A stretch of DNA of 14,048 nt, from NCBI GenBank assembly GCA_937922955.1, contig CALAKO010000190.1, positions 1-14,048 of the forward strand, read 5' to 3'. Under the pieces are notes generated by a model. That model ran no database searches. It had not been told where the DNA came from and worked only from the letters and a program-made list of their open reading frames with translations. A program made the translations under genes and the position numbers. The DNA is from an uncultured Peptococcaceae bacterium. Lineage in GTDB: Bacteria > Bacillota > Peptococcia > Peptococcales > Peptococcaceae. This document shows, piece by piece, positions 1-8,401 of the stretch. The stretch's first letter is position 1. Each line of letters begins with the position of its first letter.

Positions 1-2307
1 TTTCTGTTTTCTGCTATTATTTTTTGACCCACGATACGGCTTCCTCTTCTTATTTTTTGATACTTTTTTACTGTTTCGCTCCAACGCTTTGGCTCTCACA
101 TTCTGGCTGGTTGCAACTACCTGGTTTGCTTTCTTTTTCGGCTTGTCACTCGTAATAGTAATACAATGAGATGTTGTTGTATTTTTTAATACAAAGTCAA
201 TAGTGGCATCTTTCATATTAACCGCATCAAGAATAACCATGACTTTCTGACCTAATTTAAAAGAACGACCAGTATGCTCTCCGATCAAGCAAATACCTTC
301 AGCATCATAATTATAATAATCATCGACAAGCGTTGAAATATGCACCAAACCTTCAACCGAATTTTCCAGCCTTACAAAAAAGCCGAATGCAGTTACACTG
401 ACGATCTGCGCCTCATATTCATTTTTTATGAAAGGTAACATATACTCTGCTTTTTTCAGATCAACGCTGGCTCTTTCTGCTTCTTCAGCATTACGTTCAC
501 AACTTGACGCCTGTTCACTTGCTTCAGTAAATAGTTTATCATAATGCTGAATACGATGCTCATTGAGACGATTATTATTTTGCAAAAACTCTTTGATCAA
601 TCTATGAATGGAAAGATCACTATAACGGCGAATCGGCGAAGTAAAATGTGTATAATGGCGACTAGCCAATCCAAAATGCGAGGATTTTTTTGTTGTATAA
701 TAAGCATGGTTCATCATTCGTAGCATCATCATACTGACAATTTCTGCACACCCCTTATCAGCTGCTTTCGCCAAAATCCATTGCATATCTTTTGCTGTTA
801 ACACCTCATGATTCTGCGGCAAAACAATTCCCATGCGTTGAATAAATTGTAAAAAATGCTCTCTTTTTTCTGCCTCCGGTTCTTCATGCACACGATAGAT
901 AAACGGCATTCGGCGTCTAAAAAAATACGCCGCCACTGTTTCGTTAGCAAGGATCATAAACTCTTCAATGATTTGCTCCGCTTCGCCACGTTCACGAACA
1001 ATAATATCTACTGCTCGACCATGTTCATCTAAAACAATTTTGCTTTCAGGTAAATCAAACTCCAAAGCTCCGCGTTCCACTCTGTTATTATATAAAATCT
1101 TACTCAAAGAACGCATATCATTAAATACTTCCACATAGGAAGGATCCTCTAAGAATTGCTGTTTTTCCAAAATCTCATTCACAGTATCATAAGTGAATCT
1201 TTTTTCAACGTTAATAATGGATTCGCTTATCTCTGCTGCTACCACTTGACCACGTCCATTAATTTCCATAATGCAAGATAACGTCAAGCGATCTTCTCCG
1301 GCATTAAGACTGCAAATATTATTCGAAATATCCGTCGGCAGCATTGGCAGCACACGATCAACAAAATATACACTTGTTCCGCGGCGAAATGCTTCTTGAT
1401 CAAGAAGCGATCCTTCTTTTATGTACTCCCCTACATCGGCGATATGCACTCCAAGCATATAGTTGCCATTGGATAGAATTTCTAACTGAACCGCATCATC
1501 CAAATCTTTTGAATCTGCACCATCAATCGTCACAACATGGCTGTAATATCTAAAATCGCGACGTCGTTCTAAATTTGTATCCACTGCTTGATGACTCAAC
1601 CGATACGCTTCTTTTAGCTGCGCATCGGTAAAAGATGGGCTTAAATCATATCGATAAACTAAGGACAATACATCAATGCCCGGCGCTTCAGCGGGACCCA
1701 AACGTGCAATGATTTGCCCTTCTGGAATTTCACCCTTTCCGCCCCAATACGTAATTTCTACAAGCACCTTATCGCCATCTTTAGCATTGAACTCCTGATC
1801 AAATGGTACAATAATATCTTGGCCAAAAGTTTGATTGTCAGGAACCACAAATGCATAGTGCTTTTTTGGTTTGTACGTTCCTACATACATTTTATTGTGG
1901 CGTTCGAGAATACGCACTACTTCGCATTCATCTCTATTTTTCCCCTGAGCTCCCCCTATATTACGATGCTTCATAATGCGCACAATGACTCTATCACCAT
2001 TTTGCGCAGAATTTAAACAATCCGGAGGAATGAACAAATCCTCCATATCAATATTATCAGTAACTAAAAATCCATAGCCCTTTTTTAGTTTTTTGACACG
2101 ACCTGTCAACAAATTCATTTGCTCAGGAATACCATAATGATTGGTACGTGTTTTAACAATCCTTCCATCTTGTTCTAATTCAACCAAGGCTTTTTTTAGT
2201 TCATCAGATGAAAAGGCTTTTTTTCCAAATATTTTTAATATGTCTTCAAAACTGGTTGGCCCAGTTAACGCATCTTTTAAATGCTTGAATACAAAATCCT
2301 TGTTCAC
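1..2307 (-). CDS. rnr: Ribonuclease R (3'-5' exoribonuclease), partial at 3' end
   Basis: Processive 3'-5' exoribonuclease of the RNase II/R (RNB) family, which degrades structured RNA, rRNA fragments and mRNA tagged by trans-translation. The reading frame stays open for 769 codons to the window edge, so the stop lies just outside; family members are usually about 700-800 residues. Visible order: N-terminal winged-helix-like segment (about 1-55), two cold-shock/OB regions (about 60-215), RNB catalytic domain (about 245-570) with the Asp cluster D262, D268, D270 and D271 in an IDGADSKDLDDAV motif, a TSPIRRYSDL motif near residue 560, an S1 domain (about 623-705), and a Lys/Arg-rich tail. The start is a GTG: it has a GAGGTG Shine-Dalgarno at 2314-2319 with 6-nt spacing, and no better ATG is nearby. 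It lies downstream of the arg operon terminator and would need its own promoter or read-through; I see no convincing -35/-10 pair. Confidence 0.95.
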   Translation of the reverse strand, partial: MNKDFVFKHLKDALTGPTSFEDILKIFGKKAFSSDELKKALVELEQDGRIVKTRTNHYGIPEQMNLLTGRVKKLKKGYGFLVTDNIDMEDLFIPPDCLNSAQNGDRVIVRIMKHRNIGGAQGKNRDECEVVRILERHNKMYVGTYKPKKHYAFVVPDNQTFGQDIIVPFDQEFNAKDGDKVLVEITYWGGKGEIPEGQIIARLGPAEAPGIDVLSLVYRYDLSPSFTDAQLKEAYRLSHQAVDTNLERRRDFRYYSHVVTIDGADSKDLDDAVQLEILSNGNYMLGVHIADVGEYIKEGSLLDQEAFRRGTSVYFVDRVLPMLPTDISNNICSLNAGEDRLTLSCIMEINGRGQVVAAEISESIINVEKRFTYDTVNEILEKQQFLEDPSYVEVFNDMRSLSKILYNNRVERGALEFDLPESKIVLDEHGRAVDIIVRERGEAEQIIEEFMILANETVAAYFFRRRMPFIYRVHEEPEAEKREHFLQFIQRMGIVLPQNHEVLTAKDMQWILAKAADKGCAEIVSMMMLRMMNHAYYTTKKSSHFGLASRHYTHFTSPIRRYSDLSIHRLIKEFLQNNNRLNEHRIQHYDKLFTEASEQASSCERNAEEAERASVDLKKAEYMLPFIKNEYEAQIVSVTAFGFFVRLENSVEGLVHISTLVDDYYNYDAEGICLIGEHTGRSFKLGQKVMVILDAVNMKDATIDFVLKNTTTSHCITITSDKPKKKANQVVATSQNVRAKALERNSKKVSKNKKRKPYRGSKNNSRKQK

Positions 2308-2416
2308 AATTGACACCTCACTTTTTATAAGCTTATCACACCAAACCATGCCATCGCAAGTGCCATTCATAAGCTTAAAATTTTCCAACGTTTACTCCGA
2401 ATTGCTCGCCATCTAT

Positions 2417-2452
2417 AAACAAAAGGCACCGGATATCACTACCCAGTGCCTT
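2417..2452 (-). terminator. Intrinsic terminator of the arg operon
   Basis: Read on the minus strand, arms at 2443-2452 and 2423-2432 form a 10-bp stem (AAGGCACTGG with CCGGTGCCTT, one G-U pair) with a 10-nt loop. A T-rich run follows (TTTTTGTTT). It begins 4 bp after the argH stop codon and precedes rnr, as expected for the end of the arginine transcript. The plus-strand reading also ends in a T-rich run, but no plus-strand gene approaches it. Confidence 0.85.
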
Positions 2453-2456
2453 GTTT

Positions 2457-3875
2457 TTAAAATTGTTTTTCTTCTACCATTTTCTCATGCGCATTTTTTA
2501 CGCTATTCAAAAACTGTTCATTTTTTTGAATAGAAAACTGTACCTGTTGAGGACTTGGAGCGCCAATGGTTTGACGCTTATGAATGCAGGTATCAATAGA
2601 AATTTTGTCATAAATGTCTTCATCAATCAATGCAGAAAACGTTTTGAATTCATCCATTGAACATTCGTCAAGCGCTTTTCCATTCATGATGCAATAAGCC
2701 ACCGCTTCACCGACGATTGCATGAGCATCACGGAACGGAATGCCTTTTGTAACAAGATAGTCCGCAAAGTCCGTCGCATTCGTGAAACCACCAGCTGCAG
2801 CTCGGCGCATATTCGTTTCTTTGAAAGTTGCTGTTGCAAGCATGCGTTCAAAGATCAACAAACACTTTTTCCAAGTGTCGACGGTGTCAAATACACCCTC
2901 TTTATCTTCCTGCATATCTTTATTATATGCAAGCGGAAGCCCCTTCATCGTTGTCAACAGTCCCAGAAGAGCCCCATAAACACGACCAGTCTTTCCACGA
3001 ACCAATTCAGCAACGTCCGGATTCTTCTTCTGAGGCATGATGCTACTGCCAGTACTATAAGCATCGTCCAAATCAATGAAAGCAAATTCCTGACTTGCCC
3101 ATAAAATAATTTCTTCGCAGAATCGGCTCAAATGCATCATGCTGCTGGATGCGTCGCTCAAAAATTCCAACGCAAAATCTCTATCACTGACGCCATCCAG
3201 CGAATTTAAGCAAGGAGCATCGAAATGCAGCATATGAGCTGTTTGATCGCGATCTAACGGGAAGGTTGTACCTGCCAGTGCTCCACTCCCCAATGGCATA
3301 ATATTATTACGTTCAAGCCACGAATCCAATCTCTGATAATCACGTTTGAACATTTCAAAATATGCCATCAAATGATGGCCAAGCGTAATTGGTTGCGCAC
3401 GTTGAAGATGTGTATAGCCTGGCATCGCTGTTTCAAGATGCTTCTTAGCAATATCAATCAGGGTTTCAAGGAACTCGATCAGTTGCGCTTGAATGGTCAT
3501 GACTTCGTGTCGCAGATACATACGCATATCAAGTGCCACTTGGTCATTTCGACTGCGACCAGTGTGTAGTTTCTTTCCTACATCACCAACTTTTTGAGTA
3601 AGCAACACTTCCATATTCATATGAATATCTTCATCCGATGGATTAAAGGTTACTTTTCCTTCTTCGATTTCCTCTAGAATATCACGCAGCCCCTGTACCA
3701 ATGTTTGTGCTTCATCTTTAGTAATCACACCAACATCGCCCAACATAGTTGCATGCGCAATGCTACCCTGAATATCCCAGTAATACAGTTTTTGATCAAA
3801 GCTAATGGAAGAATGAAAATCTTCCATTAGCTTGTCACTATCCTTGCTAAATCGTCCGCCCCACAGTTTTGCCAT
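2457..3875 (-). CDS. argH: Argininosuccinate lyase
   Basis: Cytoplasmic homotetrameric enzyme that splits argininosuccinate into arginine and fumarate, the last step of arginine synthesis. At 472 aa it has full family length. Signature elements of the fumarase/aspartase superfamily are visible: MAKLWGGRFS at the N-terminus, TGRSRNDQVALD (105-116), the THLQ motif with the general-acid/base region His (T155-H156), and the mobile catalytic serine loop GSSIMPQKKNPD (276-287). The start has a GAGAGG Shine-Dalgarno and sits 13 bp after the argG stop. It is the promoter-distal gene of the operon, with the terminator directly behind it. Nothing looks damaged. Confidence 0.98.
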   Translation of the reverse strand: MAKLWGGRFSKDSDKLMEDFHSSISFDQKLYYWDIQGSIAHATMLGDVGVITKDEAQTLVQGLRDILEEIEEGKVTFNPSDEDIHMNMEVLLTQKVGDVGKKLHTGRSRNDQVALDMRMYLRHEVMTIQAQLIEFLETLIDIAKKHLETAMPGYTHLQRAQPITLGHHLMAYFEMFKRDYQRLDSWLERNNIMPLGSGALAGTTFPLDRDQTAHMLHFDAPCLNSLDGVSDRDFALEFLSDASSSMMHLSRFCEEIILWASQEFAFIDLDDAYSTGSSIMPQKKNPDVAELVRGKTGRVYGALLGLLTTMKGLPLAYNKDMQEDKEGVFDTVDTWKKCLLIFERMLATATFKETNMRRAAAGGFTNATDFADYLVTKGIPFRDAHAIVGEAVAYCIMNGKALDECSMDEFKTFSALIDEDIYDKISIDTCIHKRQTIGAPSPQQVQFSIQKNEQFLNSVKNAHEKMVEEKQF

Positions 3876-3888
3876 AGCAATGCCTCTC

Positions 3889-5094
3889 TTACTTATTAAG
3901 ATTTTGCTTCATCAAAGCATTAACCTTCAATGGAAGGCCAAACAGGTTGATGAAACCTTCTGCGTCTGCCTGGTTATAGACTTCATCTTCACCAAAAGTA
4001 ACGAATTCTTCGTTATAAAGAGAATATGGAGAAGTCATCCCAGCAGTGGTAACCTTACCCTTGTACAGTTTCAAGCGTACTTCGCCAGAGCAGGTTTCCT
4101 GAGTTTTATCAATGAATGCGTCGAGTGCTTCCTTCAATGGAGTGTACCAAAGGCCATCATATACCAACTGGGCGTATTTTACACCTGCAGTTGCTTTGAA
4201 AGCCATGGTATCACGATCCAAGGTCAAAGATTCCAACCCTTGGTGTGCAACATGTAGAATGGTGCCACCAGGGGTTTCATAAACGCCACGGGATTTCATA
4301 CCAACCAAACGGTTTTCAACAATGTCAAGAATGCCGATACCGTGTTTTGCACCCAGTTCATTCAATTTTTCCAGCATAGCTAATGGAGCCAGTTCTTCTC
4401 CATTTAATTTTACAGCGTTCCCTTTTTCAAAAGTAAGGGTGATGTATTCTGGTTCATTTGGAGCATCTTCTGGACGATTGCAAATGAGATAAAGATCATC
4501 AAGTGGTTCATTAGCAGGATCTTCCAAGTCAGCCCCTTCATGAGACAGATGCAACACGTTGCGATCCATGCTATATGGGCGCTTTTTAGTAACCGGAACA
4601 GGAATATTATGTGCGTTAGCAAAATCAACTGCATCTTCGCGACTCTTGATATCCCAAATACGCCATGGAGCAATGATCTTTGTTGCAGGACTTAATGCTT
4701 TAATAGTTAATTCAAAACGCACCTGGTCGTTCCCTTTACCAGTTGCACCATGAGCAATATAATCAGCGCCTTCCTTTTGGGCAACTTCAACAAGAGCTTT
4801 TGCAATCAAAGGACGCGCGCAAGAGGTGCCAAGAAGATAACCGCCTTCATAAAGTGCACCAGAACGGATAACTGGATAAACATAATCACGAACAAATTCT
4901 TCTTTAAGATCAGCAATGTAAACTTTGCTTGCACCAGAAGCCAGAGCTTTGTCATGAACGACATTCAATTCGTCACCCTGACCAACATCCCCGCACACTG
5001 CGATAACCTCACAGTTATCATAATTTTCCTTCAGCCAAGGAATGATAATAGATGTATCAAGACCACCAGAATAAGCTAATACTACTTTCGACAT
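3889..5094 (-). CDS. argG: Argininosuccinate synthase
   Basis: ATP-dependent ligase joining citrulline and aspartate to argininosuccinate with release of AMP and pyrophosphate; cytoplasmic and normally tetrameric. At 401 aa it is the usual length of the type I enzyme. The N-terminal ATP-pyrophosphatase P-loop is clear (AYSGGLDTS, residues 7-15), as is the ATGKGNDQVRFE signature (117-128), followed by YSMDRNVLHLSHEG. The start is preceded by AGGAGG at good spacing. It follows argF by 22 bp and precedes argH by 13 bp, so the two citrulline-to-arginine enzymes are consecutive in pathway order. Confidence 0.98.
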   Translation of the reverse strand: MSKVVLAYSGGLDTSIIIPWLKENYDNCEVIAVCGDVGQGDELNVVHDKALASGASKVYIADLKEEFVRDYVYPVIRSGALYEGGYLLGTSCARPLIAKALVEVAQKEGADYIAHGATGKGNDQVRFELTIKALSPATKIIAPWRIWDIKSREDAVDFANAHNIPVPVTKKRPYSMDRNVLHLSHEGADLEDPANEPLDDLYLICNRPEDAPNEPEYITLTFEKGNAVKLNGEELAPLAMLEKLNELGAKHGIGILDIVENRLVGMKSRGVYETPGGTILHVAHQGLESLTLDRDTMAFKATAGVKYAQLVYDGLWYTPLKEALDAFIDKTQETCSGEVRLKLYKGKVTTAGMTSPYSLYNEEFVTFGEDEVYNQADAEGFINLFGLPLKVNALMKQNLNK

Positions 5095-5116
5095 GAATAT
5101 TCCTCCTAATAATCAA

Positions 5117-6043
5117 TTACATAATGCTAGCCATGATGGCTTTATGAGCATGCATACGGTTTTCAGCTTCATCAAAAATGACACTACGTGGATGTTCCAA
5201 AACATCTTCAGTCACTTCATAACCACGATAAGCAGGCAGACAATGCATAAAGATTGCATCTTCTTTTGCCAAAGCAAACATCTCAGAATCAATCTGATAG
5301 CCGGCAAATGCTTTTGCGCGAGCCTCTTTCTCATCTTCTTGACCCATACTTGCCCATGTATCAGTATATACAATATCAGCATTTTTCACAACGGCTTTTG
5401 GATCATTTGTCAAAACCAGCTTACAATTGTTTTCATCTGCGATGCTTTGCGCATAAGCAACAATTTCTTCATTTGGTTTATAGCCATCTGGGGTAGCAAT
5501 GCCAACATTCAGACCGCACTTTAACATACCAATCATCAAAGAATGGGTCATGTTGTTGCCATCACCAACATAGCAGAAATTCAGTCCTGCTAAATCCCCT
5601 TTTTGTTCTTTAATAGTAATCAAATCCGCGATAACTTGTGTTGGATGATAGGTATCTGTAAGGCCATTGATCACCGGAACATCTGCGTATTTTGCAAAAG
5701 CTTCTACTTCTGCCTGTTCATAAGTTCTAATTAAAATACCATCCACATAACGCGCCAACACGCGAGCAGTGTCTTGAACAGGTTCTCCACGACCAATTTG
5801 CAGATCTTTTGTGCTTAAAAATAACGCCTGTCCGCCAAGTTGATACATCCCAACTTCAAAAGAGACACGAGTACGCGTGGATGATTTCTGGAAAATCATC
5901 GCCAAAGACTTGCCCTGAAGATATGGATGAGGAATACCCTTCTTTTGTTTATCTTTTAAGTCCAGCCCTAGATCAACAATGGACATAATCTCTTCTCCAG
6001 TAAAATCACGCAATGTCAAAAAATCTCTACCTTTGAGGTTCAT
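5117..6043 (-). CDS. argF: Ornithine carbamoyltransferase
   Basis: Transfers the carbamoyl group from carbamoyl phosphate to ornithine to give citrulline; cytoplasmic trimer. At 308 aa it is typical. The carbamoyl-phosphate-binding motif STRTR is at 55-59, HPTQ at 133-136, the ornithine-loop SMG at 222-224, and the HCLP motif with the active-site Cys at 267-270. These distinguish it from aspartate carbamoyltransferase. An anabolic role is inferred from the operon, although sequence alone does not separate argF from a catabolic arcB; no arcA or arcC is present. Its ATG overlaps the stop of the preceding 109-aa gene (ATGA), with an AAGGAG Shine-Dalgarno inside that gene, so translational coupling is likely. 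Confidence 0.96.
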   Translation of the reverse strand: MNLKGRDFLTLRDFTGEEIMSIVDLGLDLKDKQKKGIPHPYLQGKSLAMIFQKSSTRTRVSFEVGMYQLGGQALFLSTKDLQIGRGEPVQDTARVLARYVDGILIRTYEQAEVEAFAKYADVPVINGLTDTYHPTQVIADLITIKEQKGDLAGLNFCYVGDGNNMTHSLMIGMLKCGLNVGIATPDGYKPNEEIVAYAQSIADENNCKLVLTNDPKAVVKNADIVYTDTWASMGQEDEKEARAKAFAGYQIDSEMFALAKEDAIFMHCLPAYRGYEVTEDVLEHPRSVIFDEAENRMHAHKAIMASIM

Positions 6044-6369
6044 TGAGCTTCTCCTTTCAATTCACGACTATAAAATATGATGTTTTTAAATCCTACACAC
6101 GCAGCAATATAATATGGACGAAGTTTAATATAGTCAATCTCATCAACCTGTAATGAAATGGGTTCTTCATCAGCGTTCAAAAACTTTATCAAACATTTAT
6201 CATCTTGAACTTCGAAATCAACATTATACAGCCATCCACTTTCCGTAGTATCTTTGACTTTATATTTCAAGTTCACATATTTAAGCTTTCCCAACGATTC
6301 ATAGATCATCTGATGTGCTGCTTCGATCATTTCATAGGGACCATCACAAATGATTTCTTTATCAATCAT
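6040..6369 (-). CDS. Small protein of unknown function inside the arg operon
   Basis: I do not recognise this 109-aa protein. It is very likely expressed: its ATG has a strong GAGGGGGTG Shine-Dalgarno, it begins 20 bp after tyrA, and its stop overlaps the argF start by 4 bp. It looks soluble and cytoplasmic, with no signal peptide or membrane segment. By eye there is one amphipathic helix (about 10-28), then a run of alternating beta-like segments (about 31-65), then a second mixed part ending in a basic tail. Three cysteines (C8, C59, C91) are scattered without a metal-binding spacing. It could be a small regulatory or complex-stabilising partner of TyrA or ArgF, but that rests on position only. 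Confidence 0.85.
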   Translation of the reverse strand: MIDKEIICDGPYEMIEAAHQMIYESLGKLKYVNLKYKVKDTTESGWLYNVDFEVQDDKCLIKFLNADEEPISLQVDEIDYIKLRPYYIAACVGFKNIIFYSRELKGEAQ

Positions 6370-6389
6370 CTATCAACACCCCCTCGATA

Positions 6390-7235
6390 TTACTGCACAT
6401 GATCATTACTCCACTCTTTTCTAATTCTACCATCTTTTAAAAGTTTTTCGAGTTTTTCAGCATCACAAGACTGTAATACATCGCGATATTCAACAAGATG
6501 GCTAATAATTTCTTCTATCTCAGCTGAAAGATAATCGGCATTTCTCAAAAAAAGATCCGTCCACATTTTTTCATCGAGACGAGCTACACGTGTCAAGTCA
6601 CGAAAACTTCCAGCACTATACCCTTCTTCACGAAGCATTGTTGGACTTTTTATATACGCACTAGAAACAATGTGCGCCAACTGAGAAGTATAAGATATGA
6701 TTTGATCATGTGTTTCCGATGTCGAAGGAACCAGTTTGCGAAATCCTAACGCATATACATAATCCTCTAATATTTGCCAATCAATGCGATAATCAATATC
6801 GGGATCTTTAGTCATTACCAAACTGGCTCCTTGAAAAAGATTGACAAGAGAATGCTCATATCCAAATAACTCTCGACCTGCCATTGGGTGCATACCGATG
6901 TATTGCGGTCCATCGTTGTAGAAATACTCTCTAAAGCAAGCCATAATGTCTCTCTTTACGCCACAAACGTCTAAAACCAAACCATTCTTATTCATCAACT
7001 GATGATTTTCTTCAACAAATCGGATAATGTTTTTAGGGGTCATCGCCAAAATTGTAACGTCAGCATCTACAAGATCCGCTTCTCCCGCAATATAAGCGAT
7101 GGATTTTTCATCCAACGCCAATGCCAACGTTTTATCGTCTTTGTCCATACCAACAACTTTTGCATCTGTATAGGCCGACAATGCTTTCGCAAGCGATCCA
7201 CCGATAAGCCCTAAACCTACGATGAGAACTTTCAT
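6390..7235 (-). CDS. tyrA: Prephenate (or arogenate) dehydrogenase
   Basis: Oxidative decarboxylation of prephenate to 4-hydroxyphenylpyruvate (or of arogenate to tyrosine) with NAD(P)+, the committed step to tyrosine. At 281 aa it is the short, monofunctional form: no fused chorismate mutase domain and no C-terminal ACT domain are visible. The N-terminal Rossmann motif GLGLIGGSLAKAL is at 7-19. The family motifs HPMAG (116-120), TSETHD (172-177) and QLAHI (185-189) follow, then a helical dimerisation half. Substrate and cofactor choice cannot be read with confidence. Its ATG overlaps the argD stop by 4 bp, with an AAGGTG Shine-Dalgarno. Finding it between argD and argF is unexpected, because the enzyme belongs to aromatic rather than arginine metabolism. 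Confidence 0.93.
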   Translation of the reverse strand: MKVLIVGLGLIGGSLAKALSAYTDAKVVGMDKDDKTLALALDEKSIAYIAGEADLVDADVTILAMTPKNIIRFVEENHQLMNKNGLVLDVCGVKRDIMACFREYFYNDGPQYIGMHPMAGRELFGYEHSLVNLFQGASLVMTKDPDIDYRIDWQILEDYVYALGFRKLVPSTSETHDQIISYTSQLAHIVSSAYIKSPTMLREEGYSAGSFRDLTRVARLDEKMWTDLFLRNADYLSAEIEEIISHLVEYRDVLQSCDAEKLEKLLKDGRIRKEWSNDHVQ

Positions 7236-8401
7236 CCCAACACCTTTTTCAAAATATCAATAGCCTGATCAATTTCATCTTTTGTGATCACAAGCGGTGG
7301 CACGAAACGCAGTACTTGTTTACCTGCTGTGCAAATCAATAACCCGGCATCAGCAGCTGCCGAAACAATATCGCCTGGTTTATACTCGTCAGCTAATAAT
7401 AGGCCTAACATTAACCCACGTCCGCGTACCTCAAGAACTTTTTGTCCATCCACGCATTCAGTGAGACGTTCTGCAAAGTATGCGCCTTTTTCTTGAACTT
7501 CAGCAAGAAACGCTTCGTCAAATATAATATCGGCCACTGCACAAGCGGTATGTGCAGCCAATGGGTTGCCGCCAAAAGTGGATGCATGATCTCCCGGATT
7601 AAACGCAGCCGCAACATTATCTTTTGCCAACATCGCTCCCATTGGAACACCACCAGCAATCGCTTTTGCCATTGTTACAATGTCCGGATGGAGGTCATAT
7701 TTTTGATGCGCAAATGCATACCCAGTACGTCCCATACCAGTTTGAACTTCATCGATGATAAATAGAATATCTTTTTCTTGGCATACTGCCTCAACATGCT
7801 TCAGGTATTCCTCACTAAGTTCGATAATTCCGGCTTCACCTTGAATAACCTCTAACATAATCGCACAAGTATCATCATCAATCAATTGATCCAGCATTTC
7901 AATATTATTTGCTTCAGTATACTTAAAACCTTCTGGTAGCGGAGCAAATCCATTTTGATATTTTGTTTGGCCAGTTGCTTTCAGTGCTCCAAGTGTACGA
8001 CCATGGAAAGATTGAACCATGGAAATAATTGTGCTGCGCCCATTGCCATATTTTCTTGCCAATTTGATCGCGGATTCATTAGCCTCCGCACCACTGTTAC
8101 AGAAGAACGCTTTTCCAAGGCCACTAGTTTTACACAGCTTCTCAGCTAATTCGATCTGTGGAATATTCCAATACAAATTTGAAATATGTATTAAGGTTTC
8201 TGCCTGCTCTTGAAGAGCTTTTACGACAGCTGGATGACCATATCCTAAACTGTTTACAGCAATACCACTTACCATATCAATATATTCTTTACCGGTGTTA
8301 TCGGTTAGACGAACGCCGTCTCCTTTAGTAATAACAATCGGCGCCTGACTATAGGTCCCCATAATATACTTCTGACCTTTTTCGATCATACTATTATTCA
8401 T
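7232..8401 (-). CDS. argD: Acetylornithine aminotransferase
   Basis: PLP-dependent class III aminotransferase converting N-acetylglutamate semialdehyde to N-acetylornithine with glutamate as amino donor. At 389 aa it has full length. Visible motifs are NSGAEANE (102-109), SFHGRTLGAL (131-140), the PLP-ring aspartate D217 in IIDEVQTGMGRTG, and the Schiff-base lysine K246 in MAKAIAGG. Family members may also act on succinyldiaminopimelate or other omega-amino substrates; the arg operon makes acetylornithine the natural assignment. It starts 8 bp inside the end of argB, with a GGAGGG Shine-Dalgarno, and overlaps tyrA by 4 bp at its end. Confidence 0.96.
   Translation of the reverse strand: MNNSMIEKGQKYIMGTYSQAPIVITKGDGVRLTDNTGKEYIDMVSGIAVNSLGYGHPAVVKALQEQAETLIHISNLYWNIPQIELAEKLCKTSGLGKAFFCNSGAEANESAIKLARKYGNGRSTIISMVQSFHGRTLGALKATGQTKYQNGFAPLPEGFKYTEANNIEMLDQLIDDDTCAIMLEVIQGEAGIIELSEEYLKHVEAVCQEKDILFIIDEVQTGMGRTGYAFAHQKYDLHPDIVTMAKAIAGGVPMGAMLAKDNVAAAFNPGDHASTFGGNPLAAHTACAVADIIFDEAFLAEVQEKGAYFAERLTECVDGQKVLEVRGRGLMLGLLLADEYKPGDIVSAAADAGLLICTAGKQVLRFVPPLVITKDEIDQAIDILKKVLG

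Noticed and set aside
2326..2377. Repeated ATAAGCTTA(T) at 2326-2335 and 2369-2377 upstream of rnr, considered as an operator pair
   Set aside because: Short AT-rich repeats, 43 bp apart, with no recognisable regulator consensus; they could be chance, so not called.
2308..2416. Promoter for rnr in the gap after argH
   Set aside because: Candidates such as TTGCGA with TGATAA (15-bp spacer) or a TATAAA near the start codon lack a properly spaced partner, so none is supported.
1344..5524. Several plus-strand open frames of 65-143 codons opposite rnr, argH, argG and argF
   Set aside because: They are antisense shadows of strong conserved genes, lack ribosome sites and have Cys/His/Phe/Ile-rich compositions typical of reversed coding sequence.
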